DNA of 24,590 nt from Candidatus Buchananbacteria bacterium (GTDB lineage Bacteria; Patescibacteriota; Patescibacteriia; CAIXNZ01), in the NCBI GenBank assembly GCA_030592165.1, contig JAUVKC010000007.1, positions 1-24,590 of the forward strand, written 5' to 3'. A model generated the notes under the pieces. The model did no database searches, was not told the DNA's origin, and saw only the letters and a list, made by a program, of their open reading frames with translations. Below, piece after piece: positions 1-6,124 of the stretch. The position numbers and the translations under genes are program-made. Numbering within the stretch: position 1 is the stretch's first letter; each line of letters opens with the position of its first letter.

Positions 1-165
1 GTGACAAGGTGATCCTTCGCTTATTGATAATATTTTGAGCGAATTAAACAAAGTTATAGCTCTGGATGACGGTGGGTGCACCTCCCGCCGTCTATTCCGA
101 GTAATCGAGGAATCTCCCTGGATTGGGTGACAAGGTAATGTTTCTCATTTCGATGATGGGGGGAT
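1..165. repeat. REP-like composite repeat with hairpins
   Basis: No convincing gene is visible here. The 10-mer gtgacaaggt occurs at 1-10 and again at 127-136. A GC-rich hairpin pairs 68-76 with 84-92 (gacggtggg with cccgccgtc), ATTCC at 94-98 pairs with GGAAT at 109-113, and TCAT/ATGA with a TTCG loop lies at 145-156. On the minus strand the words attcctcgattactcgga and gcgaaggatc resemble dispersed REP-type repeats seen in many bacterial genomes. It is far more GC-rich than its surroundings. A structured RNA cut by the window edge is the alternative. Confidence 0.45.
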
Positions 166-175
166 TTATCAACAA

Positions 176-204
176 TTGAATCATTTAAATATTTCCTGTA
201 TAAT
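176..204 (+). promoter_or_regulatory. Promoter for the first gene
   Basis: TTGAAT at 176-181 and a perfect TATAAT at 199-204 are separated by 17 bp, close to the sigma-70 consensus. The predicted start near 211 gives a leader of about 27 nt before the ATG at 238. It probably drives the two small unknown genes and perhaps rplI. Confidence 0.75.
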
Positions 205-237
205 TGACTAATAATCTAATAATTAATTTTTTTAGTC

Positions 238-588
238 ATGTCAAAAATTCAGGAAATCTATGACCGTGTTAAACAATTTAAAGCAGAACAAAAAATTATC
301 CGTGAAGCCTACAAAAATGAGCTGGATAATAATGCAGAGTATCAGGTAATTAAAGACGATATGGATAGTTTGAAACAAAAGAAAAAGGAAATTGAAACAG
401 AAATGAAAAAAAACATGAATACTGATTTTATAAAGTTAGAAGATTTGAAACTAGATATTGAAACTGATAATGAAATGATAAGTGATTTGGCTATTAATCA
501 AATAATGAAAGGTGAGACAGTACAAATAGAAGATGAGTTTGGTAATAAATTTGATCCAGTAATTTCAGTTAAATTTAAAAAAGCTTAA
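238..588 (+). CDS. Unknown small coiled-coil protein
   Basis: I do not recognise this 116-residue protein. Residues 1-60 are highly charged, with a heptad-like pattern that predicts one or two long helices, probably a coiled-coil hairpin. The C-terminal third (about 85-116) looks like a short beta region ending in a basic tail. There is no signal peptide or membrane segment, so it should be cytoplasmic. The ATG follows a T-rich stretch with no Shine-Dalgarno, about 27 nt from the predicted transcription start. The next gene begins 4 nt after the stop, so the two are almost certainly cotranscribed. A nucleic-acid or ribosome-associated role is possible but unproven. Confidence 0.75.
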   Translation: MSKIQEIYDRVKQFKAEQKIIREAYKNELDNNAEYQVIKDDMDSLKQKKKEIETEMKKNMNTDFIKLEDLKLDIETDNEMISDLAINQIMKGETVQIEDEFGNKFDPVISVKFKKA

Positions 589-592
589 AAAA

Positions 593-964
593 ATGGATAT
601 AAATTTTAAACAAAAATTCGGAACACCAACAGAACAACTTATTCGCCGTTGCGGTTATGGTTTGGTTCGTGATCGTCGGGCAAGGCAGGCAAGTTTTTCT
701 CGCAGATTAGGTCAGGGGATTTATCCGCGATTTCATATGTATGTAAACTCACAAGATCCTTTGATTTTGAGTCTGCATGTTGATCAAAAACAGGTTTCTT
801 ATGAAGGACAAACTGCTCATAGTGGTGATTATGACTCTGATTTGGTTAAACAAGAGGTTGATAGAATTTATAATTTGATAATGGGACAGGTAACAACATT
901 TACAGACGAAGTAGAGGAAGAAAATGAGGATAAAGGTTTTTTCGGCAAATTATTTGGCAAATAA
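593..964 (+). CDS. Unknown small basic protein
   Basis: This 123-residue protein matches no family I can name. Residues 15-45 are rich in arginine (RRCGYGLVRDRRARQASFSR), then comes a segment that looks like beta strands (HMYVNSQDPLILSLHVDQKQ), then a helix at about 85-100. The tail is acidic and ends in a short hydrophobic-basic motif, GFFGKLFGK, which could be an amphipathic membrane or partner-docking peptide. It starts 4 nt after the upstream stop and has no Shine-Dalgarno. The basic N-terminal half would suit RNA binding, but that is inference. It has no membrane-spanning segment. Confidence 0.75.
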   Translation: MDINFKQKFGTPTEQLIRRCGYGLVRDRRARQASFSRRLGQGIYPRFHMYVNSQDPLILSLHVDQKQVSYEGQTAHSGDYDSDLVKQEVDRIYNLIMGQVTTFTDEVEEENEDKGFFGKLFGK

Positions 965-1024
965 CTTTTTTTAAGGTAAACTATATGTAAGGGGAATTAG
1001 GTTTGAAACTTAATTTTTTTTAGT

Positions 1025-1471
1025 ATGAAAATAATTTTAACTAAAGCAGTAAAAAATATTGGTCAAATTGGTGACATAAAAAACGTAGCAGAAGGTTTTG
1101 CTAGAAATTTTTTGATCCCACAAGGTTTGGCAATCCAAGCAACTGATGACGCAATTAATAATCTTGAAAAATCAAAAAGTAAGAAAGATAAAACTCAGGT
1201 AAATAAAGTTAAGAAATATAAAGACCTGGCTAAGAAAATTAATAATCACAAAATTTCTATCAAAGCTAAAGCAGATGATAAGAAAACTTTATTCGCAGCA
1301 ATTAAAGCTGAACATATTTGTGAACAATTAAAATTAAGAAAATTTGATATCCCAGTTGCTTTTATTAAATTAAAAGAACCCATTAAACAATTAGGTTATT
1401 ACGACATCAAAATAGAATTTGCCCCTGGTGTGGAAGCACTAATCGGGTTAACTATCGAACGAGAGAGCTAA
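1025..1471 (+). CDS. rplI: 50S ribosomal protein L9
   Basis: L9 (bL9) binds 23S rRNA near the L1 stalk and helps maintain reading frame. The N-terminal domain is clear: MKIILTKAVKNIGQIGDIKN, then VAEGFARNFLIPQGLA, the family signature. It is followed by a long charged connecting helix (about 40-75) and a C-terminal RNA-binding domain ending VEALIGLTIERES. The length of 148 residues is normal. It has no Shine-Dalgarno; the ATG follows a run of T. A terminator overlaps its stop codon. Some CPR lineages are reported to lack L9, so its presence is a weak lineage marker. The usual neighbours rpsF, ssb and rpsR are not beside it. Confidence 0.97.
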   Translation: MKIILTKAVKNIGQIGDIKNVAEGFARNFLIPQGLAIQATDDAINNLEKSKSKKDKTQVNKVKKYKDLAKKINNHKISIKAKADDKKTLFAAIKAEHICEQLKLRKFDIPVAFIKLKEPIKQLGYYDIKIEFAPGVEALIGLTIERES

Positions 1472-1487
1472 CTACCTCTCGTTTTTT
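1458..1487 (+). terminator. Terminator of rplI
   Basis: AACGAGAG at 1458-1465 pairs with CTCTCGTT at 1476-1483, and six T follow from 1482. The left arm lies inside the last codons of rplI and the stop codon is in the loop, so coding and termination signals overlap. Confidence 0.85.
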
Positions 1488-1580
1488 AATATTATGGAAA
1501 TTTGATACTAAAGATTGAATATTATGATGATTTATTTTGACTTTTAATTTCTAATCTCTAATATCTAATTTCTAAGTCTT
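1488..1580. repeat. Simple-word AT spacer upstream of pyrG
   Basis: This 93-nt spacer holds no gene. Its last 42 nt repeat variants of the word taatttctaa up to 3 nt before the pyrG ATG. The same words recur before murG and in the ATPase leader. There is no Shine-Dalgarno. A poor promoter match exists (TTGATA 1502-1507, TATGAT 1523-1528), but its 15-bp spacing is too short to trust. Confidence 0.5.
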
Positions 1581-3197
1581 ATGTCTAAATTCATTTTTAT
1601 TGCCGGGGGGGTAATGTCAGGTGTTGGTAAAGGAGTAGCTTGTGCTTCAATTGGTAAAGTTTTAAAAAGTAAAGGTTTTAAAGTTACTGCCATAAAAATT
1701 GATCCATATATCAATGTTGATGCCGGAACCATGAATCCTACAGAACATGGGGAAGTTTTTGTTACTGATGACGGTGATGAGACAGATCAGGATTTGGGTA
1801 ATTATGAAAGGTTTTTGGATATAAATATTCTCTCAACAAATTATATGACAACCGGTCGAGTTTATCAGTCTGTAATTGAACGTGAAAGAAATCTTGAATA
1901 TGGCGGTAAATGTGTTGAAGTTGTCCCTCATGTACCTGAGGAAGTAATTAACAGAATCAAAAAGGCAGCTGAACTAGCTGAGGCTGATTTTACGATAATT
2001 GAAATTGGTGGGACTGTTGGTGAATATCAAAATATATTATTTTTAGAAGCGATTCGTTTACTAAAAAATGAGATACCAAAAGATGTTATGACTATTATGG
2101 TTAGTTATTTACCAATACCTTCAAAGGTAGGTGAAATGAAAACCAAACCAACCCAAACAGCTGTGCGATCTTTAAATTCAGCTGGTATTTTTCCCGATTT
2201 TATTTTATGTCGGGCAGATGTACCTTTAGATGATGTTAGAAAACAAAAACTTGCAACATTTTGTAATATATCTAAAGAAAATGCTATCTCAGCTCCTGAT
2301 GTGAATAATATTTATGAAATACCAATTAATTTTGATAACGAAGGTTTGGGTGATAAGATTTTGGAGATGTTTGGTTTGGTGTCAAAAACAAATGAAATGA
2401 ATGATTGGCGTGAATTGATTGATAAAATAAGTAAACTTGAGAAAAAAGTAAAAATAGGTATTGCTGGTAAATACTTTTCAGTTGGCGAATTTACTTTATC
2501 AGATTCGTATATTTCAGTAATTGAAGCAATCAAACATGCTTCTTGGCATAATAATGTTTTACCTGAATTGACCTGGCTTGATACTGAAGAATATGAAAAT
2601 TTCCCGGATAAATTGAAAGAACTTGATGGTTTTGATGGTATTATTGTTCCAGGTGGTTTTGGCAGTAGAGGTATAGAAGGTAAAATAATGGCTATTAGAT
2701 ATTGCCGGGAAAATAATATTCCATATTTAGGTTTATGTTATGGCATGCAATGTGCGGTTATTGAATATGCTCGTAATGTTTGTGGACTTGAAGACGCTAA
2801 TTCAGAAGAAATAAATCCGAATTGTAAAAATCCAGTAATTCATATCATGGATGAACAGAAACAAAAATTAGCAGAAAAAGATATGGGTGGCTCAATGCGT
2901 CTAGGTGCCTATCCTTGCGAACTTTTACCAGATTCCAGGGCTCGTGATGCTTATGGTACCAAAGAAATATCTGAACGTCATCGTCACCGTTATGAATTTA
3001 ATAACGCTTATCGTGATATTATGACAGAGAAAGGAATGATGTTAGCTGGTCATTCACCAGACAGGAAGTTAGTTGAAATAGTGGAAATTCCTGGTCATAA
3101 GTTTTTTATTGGATCACAATTTCATCCTGAATTTAAATCTAGACCACTAAAGCCTCATCCTTTATTTAGAGAATTTATAAAAGCAGCAATTTCATAA
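1581..3197 (+). CDS. pyrG: CTP synthase (glutamine hydrolysing)
   Basis: PyrG converts UTP to CTP using ATP and ammonia from glutamine, the last step of de novo pyrimidine nucleotide synthesis, in the cytoplasm. The synthetase domain (about 1-270) begins with the ATP loop GGVMSGVGKGV (9-19), followed by KIDPYINVDAGTMNPTEHGE (39-58). The class I glutaminase domain (about 290-538) carries the oxyanion strand PGGFGSRG (357-364), nucleophile Cys386 in GLCYGMQ, and His515/Glu517 in the FHPE motif, so the catalytic triad is complete. The length of 538 is typical. The MSKFIFIAGG start matches the family. It lies between a terminated rplI and the metallopeptidase gene, 54 nt downstream. Confidence 0.98.
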   Translation: MSKFIFIAGGVMSGVGKGVACASIGKVLKSKGFKVTAIKIDPYINVDAGTMNPTEHGEVFVTDDGDETDQDLGNYERFLDINILSTNYMTTGRVYQSVIERERNLEYGGKCVEVVPHVPEEVINRIKKAAELAEADFTIIEIGGTVGEYQNILFLEAIRLLKNEIPKDVMTIMVSYLPIPSKVGEMKTKPTQTAVRSLNSAGIFPDFILCRADVPLDDVRKQKLATFCNISKENAISAPDVNNIYEIPINFDNEGLGDKILEMFGLVSKTNEMNDWRELIDKISKLEKKVKIGIAGKYFSVGEFTLSDSYISVIEAIKHASWHNNVLPELTWLDTEEYENFPDKLKELDGFDGIIVPGGFGSRGIEGKIMAIRYCRENNIPYLGLCYGMQCAVIEYARNVCGLEDANSEEINPNCKNPVIHIMDEQKQKLAEKDMGGSMRLGAYPCELLPDSRARDAYGTKEISERHRHRYEFNNAYRDIMTEKGMMLAGHSPDRKLVEIVEIPGHKFFIGSQFHPEFKSRPLKPHPLFREFIKAAIS

Positions 3198-3251
3198 ATG
3201 AAATAAATAACAAATAACAAGCACCAAATAACAAACAAATTTCAATTTATT
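3198..3251. repeat. Simple-word spacer (ataaca family)
   Basis: This spacer is built from repeats of the word aataacaa, including caagcaccaaataacaaac, and abuts the next ATG without a Shine-Dalgarno. Related words occur at 6538-6598 before the nfu gene. Confidence 0.5.
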
Positions 3252-4013
3252 ATGCCAGAAAAATTTGAACAACAAGAACAAAAAAAAAGATATACTTTGC
3301 CTGATAAAAATATTATTGCATTAGAAGCTGACTCAAATCCAAGAAAAAGAATGAAACCATTTTTTGATGGTTTAGCAAAAGAAGGTATTAATCTTCCGGT
3401 TGAGTTACAAGGAGGTGGTAATGATTTAATTGATAGAAGAGAGTTAATGATCGCTTATCCATTAGGAGATATGTTTATTTCTTATGTTGTTACTTTTCAT
3501 GAGCTTGGCCATTTGCGTCAATTTGAAGCTAATCCTGAAATTGAATATGAAGATAATGAAATAGATTCACGTGATTTGCAGTTTCGAGCAGTATTTAGAG
3601 ATGCAAAAAATCGCAAGGATAAAAAGGACTTGGAAGTTAATGCTACTAAAAGGGGCTGGCAACAAGCCATGAAATTTGCGCCAGAATTTATGGCTGATTT
3701 AGAAAAAAGATTTCAAGAACATAAAAAACAAGGCAAACTAGAAAAATTTAATTCATTGAAAGAATATTTTGATTGGATTTTTAAATCACTTGGTGTGCTG
3801 GAGGATTTTTTCTTTGAGCATTCTAAAGAAATTGATATGGATGAGCAGTATGGTCAGGAAATGGCTCAGAGAATAAAAGAAAATCCAGATGCATATGAGT
3901 TTTTTACTAATCAAGATATTTGGCGAGTAGGAGAAAAAGTAGATAAAGAAGAAATAGAAGGGTTTATCAAAAAGGTAGCAGCAGGAATCGCTGAAGAAAA
4001 ATATGAAAATTAA
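3252..4013 (+). CDS. Putative zinc metallopeptidase, unknown family
   Basis: This 253-residue protein has a HEXXH zinc-binding helix, VTFHELGHLRQFE, with the motif HELGH at 83-87. A plausible third ligand is Glu128 in LEVNATKRGW, an E-x-x-A arrangement like that of IrrE/ImmA-type gluzincins. The hydrophobic stretch before HELGH (about 68-82) is the expected support helix or strand. The C-terminal half (about 140-253) is charged and helical and resembles nothing I know. There is no signal peptide, so it is predicted to be cytoplasmic. Its last 11 nt overlap the methyltransferase gene, indicating translational coupling. Zinc-peptidase chemistry is inferred from the motif only; substrate unknown. 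Confidence 0.7.
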   Translation: MPEKFEQQEQKKRYTLPDKNIIALEADSNPRKRMKPFFDGLAKEGINLPVELQGGGNDLIDRRELMIAYPLGDMFISYVVTFHELGHLRQFEANPEIEYEDNEIDSRDLQFRAVFRDAKNRKDKKDLEVNATKRGWQQAMKFAPEFMADLEKRFQEHKKQGKLEKFNSLKEYFDWIFKSLGVLEDFFFEHSKEIDMDEQYGQEMAQRIKENPDAYEFFTNQDIWRVGEKVDKEEIEGFIKKVAAGIAEEKYEN

Positions 4014-4683
4014 TAATTTCGGTTTTAATGGTCATGATTTTAAAGTAAATATCCGCTCACAGGCAGATAAAAGTGTCTTGAAGGAAATTTTTGAATTAGG
4101 GGAATATAAAGACACTGAGTCAATTATTAAGTCAGCTAAATCTCCTATTATTGATGCTGGAGCTCAGGCTGGCTTTTTTAGTTTATATTGTCGAGCTTTG
4201 AATACTGAAGTGCCAATTTACGCTATTGAACCTGATGAAGCTAATTTGGAAATTCTAGAAGATAATTTGAGTCTTAATAATATTGATAATGTTGAAATAA
4301 TACCAGCTGCCTTGGCTGGGCAAACTGCTTTGCGTGATTTTTATATTTCATCTGATACACATAACCATAGTTTGTTTAAAGTTTTGACTCCGCAGATTAC
4401 TAAAGCTGGTAAAATTATAACTTATAGTTTAGATGATTTTTTGAAAGAGCAGGGGATAGATGAAGTTAGTTTATTAAAATTAGATATTGAAGGCTCTGAA
4501 TACGAAGTTTTAAATAAGTTTACTGGTTGGCCTAAGATTAATAATATTATTCTGGAATATCATGATTTCGCTGAATTTAATCATGACCAGTTAATTGAGC
4601 TATTACAAAATAAAGGTTATAAAATAAAAACAACTCCGTCAAAATTTGATCAGAGTTTAGGGTTTATAATTGCGACAAAATAA
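4003..4683 (+). CDS. FkbM-family SAM-dependent methyltransferase
   Basis: This 226-residue class I methyltransferase shows the FkbM pattern. Motif I is IIDAGAQAGFFSLY (49-62), where the family usually has DxGxNxG. The acidic residue at the end of strand 2 is Glu76 in YAIEPD. The family signature LLKLDIEGSEYEVL lies at 157-170. FkbM proteins typically O-methylate sugars or small metabolites; the substrate here is unknown. The gene starts inside the last codons of the preceding putative peptidase (11-nt overlap), so the two are translationally coupled and may act together. It ends at paired palindromes that separate it from convergent rpmA. Confidence 0.88.
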   Translation: MKINNFGFNGHDFKVNIRSQADKSVLKEIFELGEYKDTESIIKSAKSPIIDAGAQAGFFSLYCRALNTEVPIYAIEPDEANLEILEDNLSLNNIDNVEIIPAALAGQTALRDFYISSDTHNHSLFKVLTPQITKAGKIITYSLDDFLKEQGIDEVSLLKLDIEGSEYEVLNKFTGWPKINNIILEYHDFAEFNHDQLIELLQNKGYKIKTTPSKFDQSLGFIIATK

Positions 4684-4687
4684 AAAA

Positions 4688-4736
4688 AATTGTAAATGTA
4701 GGCGTAGAATATTATTCTACGCCTACATTTACAATT
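4688..4736. terminator. Perfect palindrome 1, bidirectional terminator
   Basis: A perfect 24-bp stem pairs 4688-4711 with 4713-4736 around a single central base. Its core reads gtaggcgtagaata and its complement. It directly follows the methyltransferase stop. It is much longer than a normal terminator stem, so it is probably also a dispersed palindromic repeat. Confidence 0.65.
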
Positions 4737-4744
4737 CGCAAATA

Positions 4745-4797
4745 AAAAAAACGTCTGTAGGTGCAGAATATTATTCTGCACCTACAGACGTTTTTTT
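4745..4797. terminator. Perfect palindrome 2, bidirectional terminator
   Basis: A perfect 26-bp stem pairs 4745-4770 with 4772-4797. It is bounded by an A-run and a T-run, so it can terminate transcription from either side (FkbM gene on plus, rpmA on minus). Its core gtaggtgcagaata differs from palindrome 1 by compensated changes in both arms. Confidence 0.75.
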
Positions 4798-4808
4798 ATT
4801 TGAAGTTA

Positions 4809-5099
4809 TTATTTTTCTATTTTAGCGTCTAAAACGTGGATGAATTTAGTTTTTTTGATCCGGCCGTCAAATCTTTTTAGTTTACGTTCAGTAAATTTAA
4901 TAATACCATTAGCTATGGCAAATAAAGTAAAATCTTTACCTTGCATAACATTGTCACCAGGTCTTATTTCTGAACCTCTTTGACGAACCAAAATATTGCC
5001 GGCTTTGACTTTCTCGCCACCATATTTTTTTACACCCAGTCTTTTTGAGACTGAATCACGTCCCAGGGCGGTAGATCCACCAGCTTTCTTATGCGACAT
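4809..5099 (-). CDS. rpmA: 50S ribosomal protein L27
   Basis: L27 (bL27) reaches into the peptidyl-transferase centre with its N-terminal tail. The N-terminus MSHKKAGGSTALGRDSVSKR is the conserved family signature, with no cleavable extension of the Firmicutes type. The middle KYGGEKVKAGNILVRQRGSE (residues about 25-44) and PGDNVMQGKDFTLFA are also diagnostic. At 96 residues it is about 10 longer than E. coli L27, with a short basic C-terminal extension. It stands alone; rplU, its usual partner, is not adjacent. A strong promoter lies 33 nt upstream, and the leader has no Shine-Dalgarno. It is convergent with the methyltransferase gene. Confidence 0.97.
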   Translation of the reverse strand: MSHKKAGGSTALGRDSVSKRLGVKKYGGEKVKAGNILVRQRGSEIRPGDNVMQGKDFTLFAIANGIIKFTERKLKRFDGRIKKTKFIHVLDAKIEK

Positions 5100-5132
5100 A
5101 TTTGTAAGTAATTATTAGTTAGTAATACGAAT

Positions 5133-5161
5133 ATATTATCAAAATTTAAAATATTTGTCAA
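5133..5161 (-). promoter_or_regulatory. Promoter of rpmA
   Basis: Reading the minus strand, a consensus TTGACA (5156-5161) is followed after 17 bp by TAATAT (5133-5138). The predicted start near 5126 leaves a leader of about 27 nt before the rpmA ATG. Confidence 0.8.
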
Positions 5162-5182
5162 CTGGTTCAACTTAGTTTTCTA

Positions 5183-5211
5183 TTGACTTTTTTTTATGGA
5201 TATGTTATGAT
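5183..5211 (+). promoter_or_regulatory. Promoter of the 69-residue gene, with palindrome
   Basis: TTGACT (5183-5188) and TATGAT (5206-5211) are 17 bp apart. It diverges from the rpmA promoter, with 21 bp between the two -35 boxes. A perfect 7-1-7 palindrome (ATGATTT, A, AAATCAT) at 5207-5221 covers the -10 box and start site and could be an operator. Confidence 0.75.
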
Positions 5212-5244
5212 TTAAAATCATAAAGTTGTCATAAGGAGGACAAA

Positions 5245-5454
5245 ATGTCAAAAAAAGCAATTGAGGAATTTTTCGCTAAAAATGGTAGCTTTGATAGTGA
5301 AGGAGGACTTGAGCTACTAACAAATGTTGACGGAGAAGAATTAAAAGCTGCCATGGCAGAAAGTCAAGAATTGGCTCATGCCGTCATGTCAGTTTGTGAG
5401 AACACCTCAGATACTTTCTTTCGTCGAAGAATCTTCAAGCTTTTGTCTGAATAG
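5245..5454 (+). CDS. Unknown 69-residue protein with strong RBS
   Basis: I do not recognise this small, acidic, helical protein. It has no membrane segment; the N-terminal half is acidic (FDSEGGLELLTNVDGEEL) and the C-terminus is basic (FFRRRIFKLLSE). Hydrophobic residues at 48-62 with one Cys could form a packing helix. It is a complete single-gene unit, with its own promoter, a strong Shine-Dalgarno AAGGAGGA at 5233-5240 and a terminator. Almost no other gene here has such a ribosome binding site, except two small minus-strand genes at 19754 and 21480. This suggests high or specially controlled translation, or origin by transfer. Function unknown. Confidence 0.8.
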   Translation: MSKKAIEEFFAKNGSFDSEGGLELLTNVDGEELKAAMAESQELAHAVMSVCENTSDTFFRRRIFKLLSE

Positions 5455-5468
5455 TCAGGCAAAAAAAT

Positions 5469-5498
5469 AACCCATGGTTTTTTACACTGTGGGTTTTT
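5469..5498 (+). terminator. Terminator of the 69-residue gene
   Basis: A 9-bp stem with two G-T pairs joins 5469-5477 (aacccatgg) to 5487-5495 (ctgtgggtt). Five T run from 5494 to 5498. It separates this gene from the iscR promoter 15 nt downstream. Confidence 0.75.
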
Positions 5499-5512
5499 AC
5501 TTTAGAAAATAT

Positions 5513-5540
5513 TTGACAGGGGATAAATGTATGCTATACT
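5513..5540 (+). promoter_or_regulatory. Promoter of the isc operon
   Basis: A consensus TTGACA (5513-5518) is followed after 16 bp by TATACT (5535-5540), preceded by TGC as in extended -10 promoters. The predicted start is near 5547, inside the palindromic operator. The leader to iscR is about 120 nt. Confidence 0.8.
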
Positions 5541-5543
5541 GAT

Positions 5544-5568
5544 AACACCAACTAAATTAGTTGGTGTT
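5544..5568. promoter_or_regulatory. Probable IscR (type-1-like) operator
   Basis: A perfect 11-bp inverted repeat (AACACCAACTA, centre AAT, TAGTTGGTGTT) spans the predicted start site of the isc promoter. Its 25-bp size and its core ACTAAATTAGT match the core ACTRWWWYAGT of the E. coli IscR type-1 site; the outer arms differ. Because the first gene of the operon encodes an IscR homologue, autorepression is the natural reading. Confidence 0.75.
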
Positions 5569-5570
5569 TG

Positions 5571-5660
5571 CTACAAATCTACGAATGAAAATCGCTTAGA
5601 AGTAAAGATTTGTAGATTAGCCTGTCTTGTCGGCAGACAGGTAGCTGATTTGTGAATTTG
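5571..5660. repeat. Palindromic repeats in the iscR leader
   Basis: Two inverted repeats occupy the leader: CTACAAATCT (5571-5580) with AGATTTGTAG (5606-5615), and CCTGTCT (from 5621) with AGACAGG (ending 5641) around a short GC-rich loop. The tail words tgaatttgtaac recur before the last gene at 24561. They look like dispersed spacer repeats rather than a riboswitch. Confidence 0.5.
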
Positions 5661-5667
5661 TAACATT

Positions 5668-6063
5668 ATGAAGTTTAGCACCAAAGCAGAATACGGTTTA
5701 CGTGCTTTAGTGAATTTAGCCCAACAAGATGGCTATTATTCATTATCGCAAATCGCTAAAGAAGAACATATTTCTTTGGCTTATTTAGAACGTTTATTTG
5801 CCAAGCTAAAAAAGGCAGAAATTGTCATTAGTCAAAAAGGAGTAAAGGGAGGTTATAAACTAGCTAAGCCTTTAAACAAGATTAATGTTAGAGAAATTTT
5901 TGAAGCTCTTGAGGGAAATTTATCACCTTATAATTGTGATTGTCTTAATTTAAATAGTTTATGTAAAATAGATTGTACTTGTAATATTAAAGTAGTTTGG
6001 CAAAAATTAGAAAAAGAAATCATTAAAACACTTAATTCAATTAGTTTAAAAGATTTAATATAA
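5668..6063 (+). CDS. iscR: Rrf2-family Fe-S regulator, IscR-like
   Basis: The N-terminus MKFSTKAEYGLRALVNLAQQ and the winged helix (recognition about 25-65, with ISLAYLERLFAKLKKA) define the Rrf2 family. The C-terminal cluster loop has five Cys: 90, 92, 99, 103 and 105. Aligning backwards from Trp111, Cys99 and Cys105 match IscR Cys98 and Cys104, and Cys92 matches Cys92 with one extra residue in the first loop. The position of the fourth ligand, His107 in E. coli, is Lys108 here, so the cluster may be bound differently. As first gene of the isc operon with a type-1-like palindrome on its promoter, it should repress the operon when loaded with a [2Fe-2S] cluster. The start at 5668 matches the family exactly. 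No Shine-Dalgarno. Confidence 0.92.
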   Translation: MKFSTKAEYGLRALVNLAQQDGYYSLSQIAKEEHISLAYLERLFAKLKKAEIVISQKGVKGGYKLAKPLNKINVREIFEALEGNLSPYNCDCLNLNSLCKIDCTCNIKVVWQKLEKEIIKTLNSISLKDLI

Positions 6064-6073
6064 CTAGCAAATG

Positions 6074-6110
6074 GCATATGGCCTATAGCTATTAGCTATT
6101 TGCCATATGC
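6074..6110. repeat. Hairpin repeat between iscR and iscU
   Basis: GCATATGGCCTATAGC (6074-6089) pairs with GCTATTTGCCATATGC (6095-6110), with two mismatches and a 5-nt loop. Low-complexity words of this kind fill other spacers. It covers a possible iscU start codon at 6107, which argues for the later start at 6125. It could also act as a processing or weak termination site between the two genes. Confidence 0.6.
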
Positions 6111-6124
6111 AATTATCAAAATTT

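Noticed and set aside
1..165. T-box, RNase P RNA, tmRNA or SRP RNA
   Set aside because: The conserved sequence blocks of these RNAs that I know were looked for and not found; repeat words fit better.
2312..2533. Open frame on the minus strand inside pyrG
   Set aside because: It lies wholly within the conserved PyrG coding region on the other strand and has no ribosome site or family resemblance.
4688..4797. CRISPR array
   Set aside because: Only two palindromes occur, with no regular repeat-spacer pattern and no cas genes in the window.
5571..5660. Riboswitch in the iscR leader
   Set aside because: The hairpins match dispersed spacer palindromes and no known riboswitch core is visible.
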